A stretch of DNA of 64,000 nucleotides from Neurospora tetraspora (Eukaryota > Ascomycota > Sordariomycetes > Sordariales > Sordariaceae): contig NW_026944386.1 in assembly GCF_033439725.1 (NCBI RefSeq), forward strand, positions 2,852,001 through 2,916,000, read 5' to 3'. This document shows positions 32,347 to 44,804 of this stretch, one piece after another. The notes under the pieces are model-generated. The model did not search any database, was not told the origin of the DNA, and saw only the letters and a program-made list of their open reading frames with translations. The position numbers were made by a program, and so were the translations under genes. The stretch's first letter is position 1. Each line of letters starts with the position of its first letter.

Positions 32347-35300
32347 GCATGCTGGGCTGGTCGGATCATGTCGTCGGTGTGTCGGAAGACATGGTGTTAA
32401 CTAAGGGGGGTTGGAGAGGAGACTGGAGCTTGATGGGGAGAGTTTGAAGGGGAGAGGTTGAAGGGGAGGTTGAATGGGGTAGGGATGGAGGCGGGTCGGG
32501 TTTCGGATCTGACGACAAGCTTTTGGATGTTTAGGAGATAGAATGTCTTGTTTTGAGGGATGTAAAAGGAAGTAGATGGGTGGATTGTATGTTGAGATGG
32601 GGAGACTTTTGGTGACCATCGGTTTTAGTCGATGGTCAATACCATGAGAATAGAAAAGAACTTTAGCAGATAAACGTAGAAATAAACGCAGATGCCAGAG
32701 TACTCTTTCGACCTTGGTAGCTCCTCGATCCGAACTCGTGCCTAGTAAACTTCACTATCAAGCTTTCCTACCAATCGTGTTGTGTACTTTCACCAAACGA
32801 TTCCCGGTCACAAACTCACAACCCCCGTTCGGTCCCCGCGGCTGCCTTTACGTGTCCAAACCCCGCGGCCTCCGTCAACCGCTCGGCGCATCCGCACAGC
32901 ATCCGCACAGCATCCGATCCGTCCCACTCCACTTACCGGGCCGGTTCCGATGGGCCGGGCCATCTTCGCTCAGTTCCGAACTCCGCAGACGGTCCGGATT
33001 GTGTTTTACGTACAGTAGCCGATCATTCGGCTAGCCCTAGTGTCTAGTGTGGTGGTGTCATTTTTTTTAGCGTCCGGTGCCCCGCGGAGGAAACTAGCGG
33101 CATTAGGTTGGGGGGTGTTGGTCCCTAGATTATTTTCCCCTCTCTCTCTGGTGGTGGTCCCCTAGAGCCTGGAGGTTGTGATGGATGATGATGTTGCATT
33201 CTGACTTGCATTTTTTTCACTGCGTATCACTTCGTTGATAGTGTACTGAATAATCGTTTCCGCTGGTTCTGGGCTTTCCGAATTCCGGAACGGTGGTTCT
33301 AGATGCGAGAAGATCTAAGATAGGAAATGCAAGATTATCGAGCGTAGGCAGAAATGGGTATAACGGCATCTTGTCTTACTGTATAACATCTTCGACGGCG
33401 TGGGAGGAGAAGGGAAAATGTGACGGATCAGCGTGGTCGGCGTGGTTAGGTACTGCTGCAGTTGTCGTTGGACGCAGGTTCGCAGCCGGTGAGGAGACGG
33501 CGCCATGCCCATGAGAAAGGCACGCTCAGCAACCCCATCCACGCTGTGACTCAAGACGTTGAGTATCTCGTTAGCCCCGAGATTTTCGTGAGATCTATTG
33601 TTCCCTCCTCTTTCTCTTTTCACTCTCTTGTAGCTTGGCGGACCAGTCGAGCTGGAGAAAGATTTCCGGCCGGCGCAGAATCATCCTTCCGAATCCGACA
33701 GGATGGTGATGAGATGCTTGAGCTGTTTTGTAACTCGCAGACTCGCTGCCCAACAGCCAATATTGTCTCCACCATGAAAGGAGACGACGACTCTTTCTCG
33801 ACCTGTAAGGTCTGGAGGTGAGCCTCCTCTTGTGGACTTGGTGAGGAGAGGTAAGATGCAGAGCACGGGCCACATCTGCAGAGTTATCCATCGACACTGC
33901 TCCAGCCAAGCAGGGTGATTCAACTTTTTCAATCTGCCCTCATTATATGTGCACAATTTTAAGGGCGTGAGAGATAGGGAATGAGTCTGAAGAGCGGGTA
34001 AGAGAGTACGGCTTGATTATGCGAATATCTGTTGATGTCAATATCACTGTCGTCGTCATTCCCCAAGATGTTTTTGAAGAGATGCACGCTGCTGACTCGG
34101 TGGGGAAACCGATGGACCCAAATCGCTTGGCGCTGACATGGCTCTAAGCCTATTTGGTCCGTGCACCGAGCAGGGACAAGAGTTCTTGTGTTGCACCGGC
34201 TAACGACTTCACAGCTTGGACTGCGTTTTGTCATCTCTTCCAGATGGAAAGACTGGGAGAAAAAGGAGGAGATAAAGTGCCGTGCAATATGGACGCAGTA
34301 CAACCTAGTACTACATGTACATAGACGCCAAAGATAAGGCAGGATGTGCAGACTAATGTGATGAAGTGCCTATGTAAGAAGGGTTCAATATGTCTGCGTA
34401 TTATAATACGTGCACAGTTGGCCTCTTTGCTAACAGTTATGAGCGATCTTTTGGTGAAATCTAGTTAGTGCGGCGCTACCAGGAGCTACCCACAAACATT
34501 ATCCACTGCACAACAGCTCAGTCGTCAGCCCTTTCACTTTTTGCTCTGCTCCTCTGATAGAGCGCCCCCTGGAACTCCACTCTTTTTCGCTTTTGTTTCG
34601 TTGCGCAGTTCATCGGGCTTCGTCGACCTCTCCGCTCTAGCCCACCATTTTGGCACTTCCACTTTCGAGTTCGTCCCCTCTTCTCTCAACGGAACTCATC
34701 ATTGGATGTGATCCCGACCCGAGCCCGTCAGTCGGTTGTCTTCAACCACTCATTGTAGGCCAGTCACGGTCCATGCCCTTCTCCAAATCCATTCGCAACC
34801 AGACTGGTTAGTTAGAGGTAGAATCCCCCAAACAGCATTTGCCTCTCTCCCGCTCCCACCAGAAACTGGAAACACCAAAAACTGCCTCTACCACCCGACA
34901 CCCACCTCTTCATCAGCCATCTAAACCGAACAGAGCAGCCGGCAATTGCGCGCCCCTTGCATCTCGCGTTACCTCAAATATCTCTCGTCCCAACAAACGA
35001 GTCCCGATTACCGAATAATCCGTCGTCCCTTTTTTGTCGCTCGTCCCGTCGCCGATTGCGCTCCTTTGCCGTCCACATCTTCTTCCAGCTTGCTCTTCCC
35101 GCTTCGCTCGCTGCTTGCGACATCTGCACCGTCAATTGGCCGCCCGCTTCTCATTTTCGCTTACCGCCTTTCGACCTCGATTTGCTGTCCGCGAAACACA
35201 TCGCTACTTGCGCCAGCCCATCATTTTCTGAAACTCGAACGCCCATACAAGTCTTCGATTTCTCCTTTATATACTCGCCGCGATCGTCATCTCGTCGGGG

Positions 35301-35596
35301 GACACATTTACTTGTTGCACTCCCGCGACCCACGACCGCGATTCTGCCCTGCGCCGCACGAAATCAGATGGCAACGGGCTGCCACGAGACCCGCCACGAC
35401 TAGGAAAACAAGCGCCAGTAACATCAACACCACGTGTTAACAAGTCATCCCATCTTCGACCGACGCGGAGAAATTTCATCTGGTTCAAGGCCGAATCACG
35501 ACGGGTGCCGGGAACAGCCACGCCGGTTGGCTTCCGCAAGCTGTTCCATTATAGCACATTATCGACAACTTCCGCTCATCACATCAATCGAGAGCC
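32347..35596. other. Intergenic region and long leader of the Mga2-like gene
   Basis: No separate gene supported. A short tandem array (ATCCGCACAGC, about 2.5 copies near 32888-32920) is present. From about 34.5 kb the plus strand is C/T-rich with upstream open frames (34946-35440 and 34957-35403). These have the Ser/Arg/Pro composition of translated pyrimidine-rich leader and could act as uORFs at most. Confidence 0.45.
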
Positions 35597-38500
35597 ATGC
35601 CAAGCTTTAATAACAACAGGTCGGGGGAAAGCGACTTTACAGAATTCCTAAACTGCGATGGATATCAGCCCTGGTCGAACCAAGAAGCTCCCGATGGCGC
35701 CCTTGCTGGTGCCGACTTCAACATGAACCAGGCATGCATCTTCGACTCGGACGACATGAGTCCCGGTGCCAGTCTTTACGGCGCATCACAGTTCACGGAA
35801 GCCTCACACTTTACGGCCGAGAACACCCCGTTCGATCTCGATCAGCAACTAGACGAGAATTATCAAGACGGCTACCGATCACCGCAGATGCAGTTCGCTT
35901 CGCCAGATGTTCAGATGAGCCCGGAGTCCGCACCCGCCACATCAAGAAACTCGCTATCTTCGTCATCGACATCGATGGACAGTCTCACTATTGACCCTTC
36001 CGATATTAAGCCGACCGAGGTCACACCAGCACACACCAACGAATTCATGGCCAGTCCGTACGACAACAGTCCCAGCCCAGTTGCTTCAATGCGAGATGCA
36101 TTATCACCACAAAACCCACGCAATCCACAGCCTTTGATGCCATACGTAGCGCCTGAACAAGCTCAGAGGGTGAGTAATTCTATGCTTTGACTTGTTGTCC
36201 AGAAATTTCTAATTGCTTTTGCAGCATTACTCCATGATACAGCCCGATGCTATGGTAACCGATGGTCCACAAGAACAAGCTTCGGGGATAAACATGGCGA
36301 CTGCCCAACACATGTCGCAAGTGATCCCGGGGCCAGTTGCCAACCTACAGATGCATGGCTTGCCAACGCAGTTCATTGTACCGCCCTCGCACTGGCCGGC
36401 GGCATTTACCTATAGTATGCCACATATGCCTGATGGTCGTGGCATTTCCTTCATGCCGCACGGGATGCCCATGAATATTCCCCAGATGCCTAGCGGCTTT
36501 GGCGGTCCTCCGTATCACCTGGACGTTTTATTGATGGACCGGATGCGGAAGAAAGACGGATCTGGAAACGCCAACGGAGAAGTCGAGATCCCCAAAATGA
36601 GAGTTGAGACACAAGCCAAGTACAGACTCGCTCTCTTTCCTCTTCCTCACGGCGTCAAGAAGCTTCATCTTCCAACGCAGTACATCAGCAAGGTCAAGCA
36701 AATGGCTCGACCTCTTCCACCGCCATCGCCGGAGAGACTGGAGTTGCACGCCGTCGTTGTTTGCACGAGCGCAATGGAGAACCCCGATCTGAAGAAGAAG
36801 GCTCTAATGCGAGCCCGCTTAGGTGCGCAACGTCAAGTCAAGGGGGAACCAAAGCCGGATACCGACGATGAGCTGCCGGGCCACGATGGTGGCGAGATTC
36901 GAATCTGTCAAAAGTGTATCAGGCGTGAGTCGAAGCGAGCTGGACGCAAGAAGGTAAAAAATGTGGAGGAAGATGAATATTGGCGATCCTTCGAATCGGA
37001 CAGGATCATTGTGTTCAACGCTGCCGAGATTCAGGAGTGGCATGAGCCAAAGCCTGAAGAAGTGAACGCCTACCACGTGGAATTCTACATCAGAATAGCG
37101 TGTTATGGCCGGCACCACAACGACAAGAAGAAAGGTTTCCAGGTCATTTTCACTATCGTCGACCACGAGGGCACCTACATTGCCCAACAGCTTTCTTCCC
37201 CGATCGTCATTACCGATGATCACAAGACGCGAGACTCTCCGCAAGTGGACGACGAGTTTATTCCGGACCAACCGCAGAATGGCACTGTTAACCCTCCTGC
37301 TTCGAACGGACGGCCCACCCCTCCTCCTCCTTCTCACGAAATTCAACCACTGAAGCGCAAGCAGCCCACTGCTGTACCTCCGGTTGCCGTTACTACGCCT
37401 AACCAAGAGATCTCTCAGCCCCCATCACCGATCAGGCCCATCACAACTTCGAGCAAAAAGAGAAGAGTTGGCAATCTTACCATGACACCGGTTGAAGCGA
37501 TCGCCCCAATGCCCCCACAACAAGTTTCCAACGCGGCGGCGGTGGCTAAACCAGCCTCATCAGCCTCGTCAGCCTTTGTCCCGCCAGTTCAGAGGCACTT
37601 TTCCCGGCCTTCGGACGCGAGCCAACAGCAGTTTAACCCACCACCCCTTGCTACTGGCGCAGCAACGATGTCGTATACTGGCGGCTCGCCGCCTTCAACC
37701 GATAATAACGATCAAGCAATGTTCACCTTGCCCGGCAACCAAGGTCTCAACTTCTTCGCCAATCCCACATCTGGAAACCCAAGTCGCGCTCAGAGCCCAA
37801 GTCATTGGCAAAACACCAATGGCGTCAATTTGCTGAGCCCACTTATGCGGTCAGCAGTGGGCAGCCCATTCGCGACGGCGCCGGCACCAGCTCCCGCACC
37901 GGTTGCTAATCCAATGCCTTCTGCGGAGGCTCCCGTTCCGGTCAAACTGTTCAAGGTAATCCCGCATCAAGGATCGGTGGATGGCGGATTTGAAGTTACA
38001 GTGCTAGGTGGCGGCTTTTCCCAGGGCATTGTAGTTATGTTTGGCGGGCGGCAGGCCACGACGACGACGTACTGGGGAGCAGAATCTTTGGTGTGTCTGG
38101 TACCCCCGAGCGACACACCTGGCAAGGTCCAGGTTACCTTCAAGAATCACCAGGTACGCGGCCAACCGGTGTACTTCGAATATATCGATACGAGGTCCGA
38201 CGAACTGGCCAAGTCTGCGCTTGCCTGCTTGGCCCAGAAAATGGGCAAAGATGTCAACTCCTTCGCGAACGACCTCATTCAAAACTTCAACAACGAGAGT
38301 TCTGGCTCTTCTGCCTCCGGTGCTCCTACCTATAACCACGGACACTTCGAGAACTACCTTCTCAACGTTATTGAGGCGATTGATTTGGACGACACTCCGA
38401 ACAGCAAGCCAAAATGGAATCTTCCTAACAGTGCCACCGGAAAGACCATGCTACATCTGGCCTGCTCTCTTGGTCTCCGCCGGTTCACTGCAGGCCTCTT

Positions 38501-39845
38501 GGCTAGGGGCGCGAACCCTGATAGCCGGGACAATGGCGGTTATACCCCTCTCCACATGGCTTCTCTTAATGGCCATGCTGAGATTGTACGGCTTTTGATT
38601 GCTCATGGTGCTGACCACACGCTCCGGACCTTATCCGGTTTCACGGCCGCGGACGTGGCCAAGACGACAGAGGTTGCCCAGCGTCTTGCCACTAGCCGAC
38701 TACACAGCAGGTCCCTCAGCCTTGGATCACTACCTAGCCGGGCTACCAGTACCAGCAGCTTCACGTCACTCCAGCAGACGACGGCAGCCATGTCGTCCTT
38801 GGCCCTCGAGAGGCCGGTCAGCGAGTCTACAGAGCCGGAAGATTCTTCGGAGTTCACCTCAGATGTCGAGGATTCTTCGGAGGACAGCGAGTCGACTGAT
38901 GGTGACGATGAACCCGTTCTCGAAATGCGCCGTAACAGCATCGCATCGCCACCAGCAGCCGATGAGAATGTTTCTGAGCGGCAACGACCCCTTGTTGATG
39001 GTCTTGGTCCTGCTGCTGCTGTTAACGCTATCATGGCTCAAATACAGCAGTTGCAACAGACAGCAATGCTTCACTTCCAGAACTTCCCCCAGCTACCGTT
39101 CATGCTACCTCCAGTAGTACATTACATGCCAGCGTTGCCTGGTTACCAGACAGCCCAACGTCTTGCGGCCACTGTCGTCCCAGGAATTACCGGACCAAGG
39201 CCAGAACCAAAAGCCACGCAAACAACGCCCCCGCCGCCTGTCTCGAAGGAATCTGCAGGCTGGTTCAACAGGAGCAATAACAATAACTCTGTTCCTCCGC
39301 CCTCCTATGATGAGAGCTGTGGCAAGGGTCAGAGCGGGTTCCCAGATGAAAAGCAGGCGTCAATTGCGATGGCTGCGGCCGAGGCTGCAGCAGACGAGAA
39401 GTGTGCGGCTATGTTTGATCAAGCCGGTAGCAGCAGCATGACGATAGAGGCGGCGGGAGCCACGACACTCGCAGTGGAAATCGACGAGGAGACGGAGATT
39501 GATGAGGAGGTCGAAGTAGAAGCGTCGCCAGAGCTACCCGTCATGCTTGAAATCGGTCGCAAGAATGCCATCACCAAGGAGCAGCAGGAGAACCTCCGCA
39601 GGGCGCATTCCGTGAAGAAGAAGGAGCTGAGTAGGGATAGGAACCTCTATCTCATCTGGATCCCTCTTCTCCTCGTCACGCTTTTCGCAACGGTCTTCAA
39701 CGAGCACCACTCTATCTGGCACTTTTTGCAGATGGCTCTGGAGTACCTATTTGGGAGTACACAGCCGCTGGAGAATCAGGCACCCCAGACAGTGATCGGA
39801 CAGCCACAGCCACTTCAGCTATTGCAGGAGCCAGTGGGGGTATGA
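35597..39845 (+). CDS. MGA2: Membrane-anchored transcription factor, Mga2/Spt23-like
   Basis: Two exons (35597-36169 and 36225-39845) give 1,397 aa. Domains in order: a Ser/Gln/Pro-rich N-terminal part; a conserved Mga2/Spt23 DNA-binding-like region at about 312-527 (KYRLALFPLPHGVKKLHLP, ESDRIIVFNAAEIQEW, GFQVIFTIVDHEG); an IPT/TIG fold at about 761-847; two ankyrin repeats at about 929-1006 (MLHLACSLGLRRF, GYTPLHMASLNGHAEIVRLL); and one C-terminal membrane helix at about 1332-1350 (YLIWIPLLLVTLFATVF). In yeast this architecture is held in the ER, senses lipid packing, is cut by the ubiquitin/proteasome route and then activates the OLE1 desaturase gene. The same role here is inferred from architecture. 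The start is the first ATG of the frame. Confidence 0.9.
36170..36224 (+). other. Intron of the Mga2-like gene
   Basis: 55 bp, donor GTGAGT, acceptor TTTTGCAG. The join reads PEQAQRHYSMIQPD in frame. Confidence 0.85.
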
Positions 39846-42800
39846 AAGGGGGTTCATTAAACATCGAGCGGAAGTATTTGGCGTCCTTTTGCTTTTATTT
39901 CTTTTCATGTCGCCGGGGACCTTTTCCGTCTTTAAGGTTGATAGATTTTTGTACAGCATTCGTTATGGCAATACCCTTCTCCCTGTATGGACTGGTAGCA
40001 TGCTCCCGACTTGCTCACTCACACTTGCACTTGCTCTATACATGTAAATCACATATACACTTCAGATGGAGTCTGGGATAAACAGTGGTGGACTGGGAAG
40101 AAGGGCTGACTGGAGGAGGAAGGGAAGGAAGGAAAGGAAAGACGGAAGCATGATATGATAACAGCTTCAAGGGACTAATGACTTGTTTGAAGATCTTTTG
40201 TTTCAAAATATTGTTATCTTTCCCCCATTAAGTAAAGAAGATATGAAGAAAAGATAAGGGCGATCTAAACATTGCGATGGGTATGTCGTACTGGTGTTGG
40301 CGGTGACGGGAACTCGGTCGGTTATCAAGAGACACTCATACCTAGATCTGACAAGGCTCTTCGACAGTGTACTATTTCAACCTTTGGATATCAGTTACGC
40401 GTATTAGATATGGACTTTGGCACGAGGGGTTTCGTGGCAGATTTGATTCGTCCTTGGTATGGCGATGGAAGGGAACATGAGCACCGTCGTTACCTCAAGT
40501 AGCAGAACATGAACTTCACATATCGACTCAAGCGCCATACAAAGTAGTTCCACAGAAACCTTACTTTGTACTTGTTCGACAGTGGGCTACCGTGGCAAGG
40601 ACTGGATGCTCTGCTATAAGAGTGGCTTCTCTAGGGTGAAAGTGAAGGAGATAAGATGTCTGCCTAGTTCATCGTGTCACCCGAAATGCACAACGTGGCC
40701 GAGATATATAAGAAGACAAAGCTGTTAGACTGAGGGAGTGGTTAGACTTCCGACCCAACTTTGTCTGACACCTGTTATCCACCACCCTATATAGCTTTTT
40801 GTGCCTGTGTGCCATAGCATCGAGCAGTAATCAAACAATCCATTCGAGATCATCACAATCGCGTTTGGTTCAAGACTTTCTCGTCTAAAATTGCACGACT
40901 TCAATGTTTGTTTCAAAGCCCCCCTCCCCCTTTTTTCCCTACAACACACTCATTCACTGGCACTGCCAGAGACTTCTCATACATACCTTTTATGTAGTTG
41001 AAGTTGAGGAGGAACGGGAAGCTGCACGCACAGACACAACCACACATCCTGATCCTGATCCTGATTCCCCCTCAATATATGTACCTACCGTTCCTCAAAC
41101 ACGGTGTAACTTTCCATTGCGTAATTGCGTGGTGGTACCCGTCGTCCCCTCATCACGGGCCGCAGATTTGCTGCTCGCCCGCACGTAAGGGTAGGACTAG
41201 GAGAGATACGAACTGGGGAACAGGAAGAGGGAGAGGTAAGGTACCCTAGTTCTACATAGGAGGAGAAGAGAAAACGAAGATGAAGACGATGAAGACGATG
41301 AAGAAAGACAATTAAAGGTATGGCCAAGCCCCCCTTTAATACTCAAGAAATTGGACCGACCTCGAGGACCTTATCTTCAACAAACAAACCAGTTCCCATT
41401 CATGGGTGCATTCCAAGGGCAGTGAGTGTGAAGAAACCAACAACCAACAAACCCAACCCCGCCTTTTGGAAGGTTTGACAAACACCCAACCCAATTTACC
41501 AAATTTAATTTTCCACCCGTCGATCAGGAACACAAGCAGAGGGAACGTTTTTGTGGTTGCTGTCATACATTACAGTTGGTTGGTGCAATATATAGAGTGA
41601 TGTGTAATGTGTGCAAGGACAAGTTAAGACGGGGACATGGTGCGGGAATCTGGAACACCAGAAGATTACGGCTTGTGACCTGCGCCAATGGCTGACTTTG
41701 GTTGTGAGGTTGTGTGAGGAGGGGGAGATTGAATAAATGTTGAACGCAAACGTGAAAGGTGAGATGTGAGTGTTGTTTTATTGAGAGGAAAGTCTCTCCC
41801 GGTGACCGATACCCCTCTGCAGATCCAAGCATCCTAGGCTGTTACTGATCTATCTTTGTACAGCCATTCTTAAGCACTAAATCAGTTAGCAGAACATCGT
41901 ATTTGTTTGTTTTGGCCGGTTCATCCCATCTAAAAGATCTGAAGCTGATCACGCGGACAGTTCCACTTCGTCTGGTCTTGCGAGCCCACCTTTCTGAAGC
42001 GGAACGATAACTGAAGATCAGATCTGACCTCCGGGAAAGAGGACAGAAACAAGGATGCCCATCATCCTGATACTTGGGAAAGAACAAGCGCCCTGCGGGG
42101 TTGATAACCTGAATTTTTCTTTGGTGTTTCAAATGCAAGCGGCTGCCCGACATGCTTATCGATTGGCAACCAAGAAAGAATGGGCAAGCGCCGCCGTGTT
42201 TGAAGAACCTTTCCTCGCTGGAGCTTCCCGTGGCTTCCTTCCATGGCCTAACAACCACCAGAGGTCCAGAGGAGACAACACTGCGATAGAACGCGCGAGG
42301 TTTCTGATCAAAAGTTCGACATTTGTTTTCTTTCTGCCTTGGAACCAAAAAAAAGACAAGGGGTGGAAAAAACAAGCATTTTTCTCCACTCCGAGACTCC
42401 ATTGCCGAGCCTTTTGCACAAGGGTTCTTGCTGTTCCTCGATGTTTCATCGCTGGCAGCGGATCGCAATTTCGCTTACAGCCTGGCTGGGGGACCGCCTC
42501 GGTCCGCGGTAGTCCGGCAAGTTCAGGAAAGCTCAGGTCCACCGCCGGCGATGTCCAGAACTTGCCGGGGGTATGCCGAGATAGGGAAGGCGCCGGGAGT
42601 TGATACACGTGGCCAGGGCAAAGTCAAGTTGCAACGAAGGAGGGGAATGACGAATCGATGAACGGAAATGTGTCTTGATGATGACCTACACGTACAAGCA
42701 AGCCCAGATTCAATATTGTTGCCGATCGTAAGCAGGCAGGAAGAAAACCAAGGCAAAAGCCGTGCATGGCTTGGACGGGAGTGAGGACAGTCTTCTTTTT

Positions 42801-44804
42801 GGTTGGATTCTCTCAGCCTCCGTCCAATTGTCCGGACTCCGGGCTGGGATCCGACGGGAGGCACGGGCCTTTTCGTAAAAATGGGGGCTAAAAATGTCGC
42901 AGGTGTCTGGAGTCTCTCCACACACTGAAGTTGTTACAAACGCGTGCGGGGAGCGGTCGTTCGAGTTGTTTTGCGGAAGCGAAGCTGTCAACTGAAAAGT
43001 CAAAAGACGGGATGGTCGCCGTCAGGCCTTGTCCTTTCCACGGCATCTGAAGTGTGCTGTCATGCCCATTATAAGTGGGATATTAGCAAGGCACAGCAGC
43101 AAACAATTTATATATATGAGGTGAATAATTCCCCATTCCTTTCCCTGCCTGTTGTTTGTGTGTTGGTGACAGTGACTCGGCATCACTTGCCCAAGCCGCC
43201 CGATACCCGACTCCCCGCCGTACCACCCAGACCCAGAATTGGTTCCTGCAGAGGCGTGGATTTCTGCCCTGATTTTATGGCTGACCAACCTAACATCAGC
43301 GCTGATTCCGTACCTGCATAACCGGGCTGAGTGTCATTGGTGCGTGCCTCGTGATGGTGGGATACGCCGACAGCTGAGAGGTCGATCCATCTTTTCCTGG
43401 CCCCGCTTGACCATGGTTGGCTCCGAGTGCCACGACACCACAGCAACCTCGTCGCTTTTGTCTGCTGAAAAAAGAATCGAGGGCGGCGCCCCTTGATGGG
43501 TCCTGCCGCGCGTCCATCGGACTAATGTTTCCAGCCAGCTGAAGCGACTCGGTAGTCGACTGATGATGGGAAACACGCTTCGTTTCTTTGTCGTCCGATG
43601 TTGAACCCGACACATGCGAGTGCACCCTATTGAAGCATCAGCTCGTGCCGCCCTGCGGGCCTGCGGCCTGCACGCCTGACGTCCCGCCCTTTGTTTTGAA
43701 AGACGACGCCCACGGAACGTGATCAAAGGCATATATAAGAATTAGGATTTGGCCCAGAGATTCAAGAGACAAACGCGCCTTGGGGCAGTGTGAACAAGTA
43801 TCACGAAGCCAGAGGATACCGAAGGATCCAAGTATCTGGCAGTGCTCCTTCCAGGTCGCCATGACCGACGCCGGGATTCCGGATCTCGACCCTCGCTTGT
43901 TATCTGACTGCTTGCAAATTTGTTTCGAGTTTCGAGATGGAGAGATCCCATTCGTGGGCGGGCGGCTGTTTGCTTCTACCGAGTGGGACCCTACTTTGGT
44001 GTACCTCTCTGCCGCGCTGCGTGCCTGCCTTGTGTGCTCAACGGGAGCGTGAGAAGGTTGCAACTCGGGTCCCCTGCCCTTGCCGCCAAGATATGGTCCC
44101 AGGTGCCATCGTCGTTGTTCCTGCCCGTTCCTGCCGTTCGTTCCCCCAACCGGGGACCTTACCCCTGGCGGTTACGTCTCACCGGGTCTGGAAGCCTTTG
44201 AGTCCCCACTGTACCAATGGAGCCCACCCCTCCTCCAGCCGCTTGGGATCCATTGGATGACGAACACATCAATGGGCCATTGATGTGTTCCCGTCCTATT
44301 GTCCGTTCGTTGTCCATCCAACCTACCCCGACCCCCAGTCAATTATAAGTTCTAGTCCCCCCCCCTCCTCCTCGCGGCCCGTCCATCCTTCTTTCTTCCA
44401 GATCTCCCCATCACGCTTCTCTTTTGGGCATCATCATTCCCTCCTGTCCCTTGACTGCTTCATCAACAGTCCCACGCTCTCTCAGCACCACCTTGTTATC
44501 CACATCCGTTAGGTCGCTAGCTTCGATCGACGTTGATCACTTGTTCCGGCGCGCAACTGTCAGCCCTCCCTCAACCTCCAGCCAACTCATCGGTCTCCAG
44601 ATCGGCAGCATTCCTTTTGCCTCCTTGGATCCGCGACGGTTGACCCGTACATTCCTTTACTTGACGAGACACCCCGCCTCACCCGCCAACGGCCTTCGTA
44701 TCTGGTTATACGCCGTCTCAGCATCACTCCCTCTTTAAGCGCTGCTGGACAAGTTGCGACACTCAGCATTATTCCTCCTCTCGACACCGAACATATCCAT
44801 CAAA
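39846..44804. other. 5-kb gene-free stretch upstream of the GH128 gene
   Basis: It holds the Mga2-like 3' UTR and the GH128 promoter. Simple repeats occur: CTGATC units near 41047-41066 and GATGAAGAC units near 41279-41305. Overlapping frames on both strands at 41.8-44.1 kb carry no domain. A TATAA-like site (ATTATAAGT, about 44342) lies some 460 bp before the GH128 start. A perfect palindrome is listed separately. Confidence 0.45.
44262..44290. promoter_or_regulatory. Perfect 14-bp inverted repeat in the GH128 promoter
   Basis: GAACACATCAATGG and its exact reverse complement are separated by one G. It lies about 515 bp upstream of the GH128 start codon. It could be a binding site for a dimeric factor or a hairpin; the factor is unknown. 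Confidence 0.4.

Noticed and set aside
34946-35440. 164- and 148-codon frames before the Mga2-like gene
   Set aside because: Pyrimidine-rich leader translated as Ser/Arg/Pro text; at most uORFs, not separate genes.
42055-42661. Plus and minus frames up to 208 codons
   Set aside because: They mirror one another on opposite strands without any domain; no splice-supported extension.
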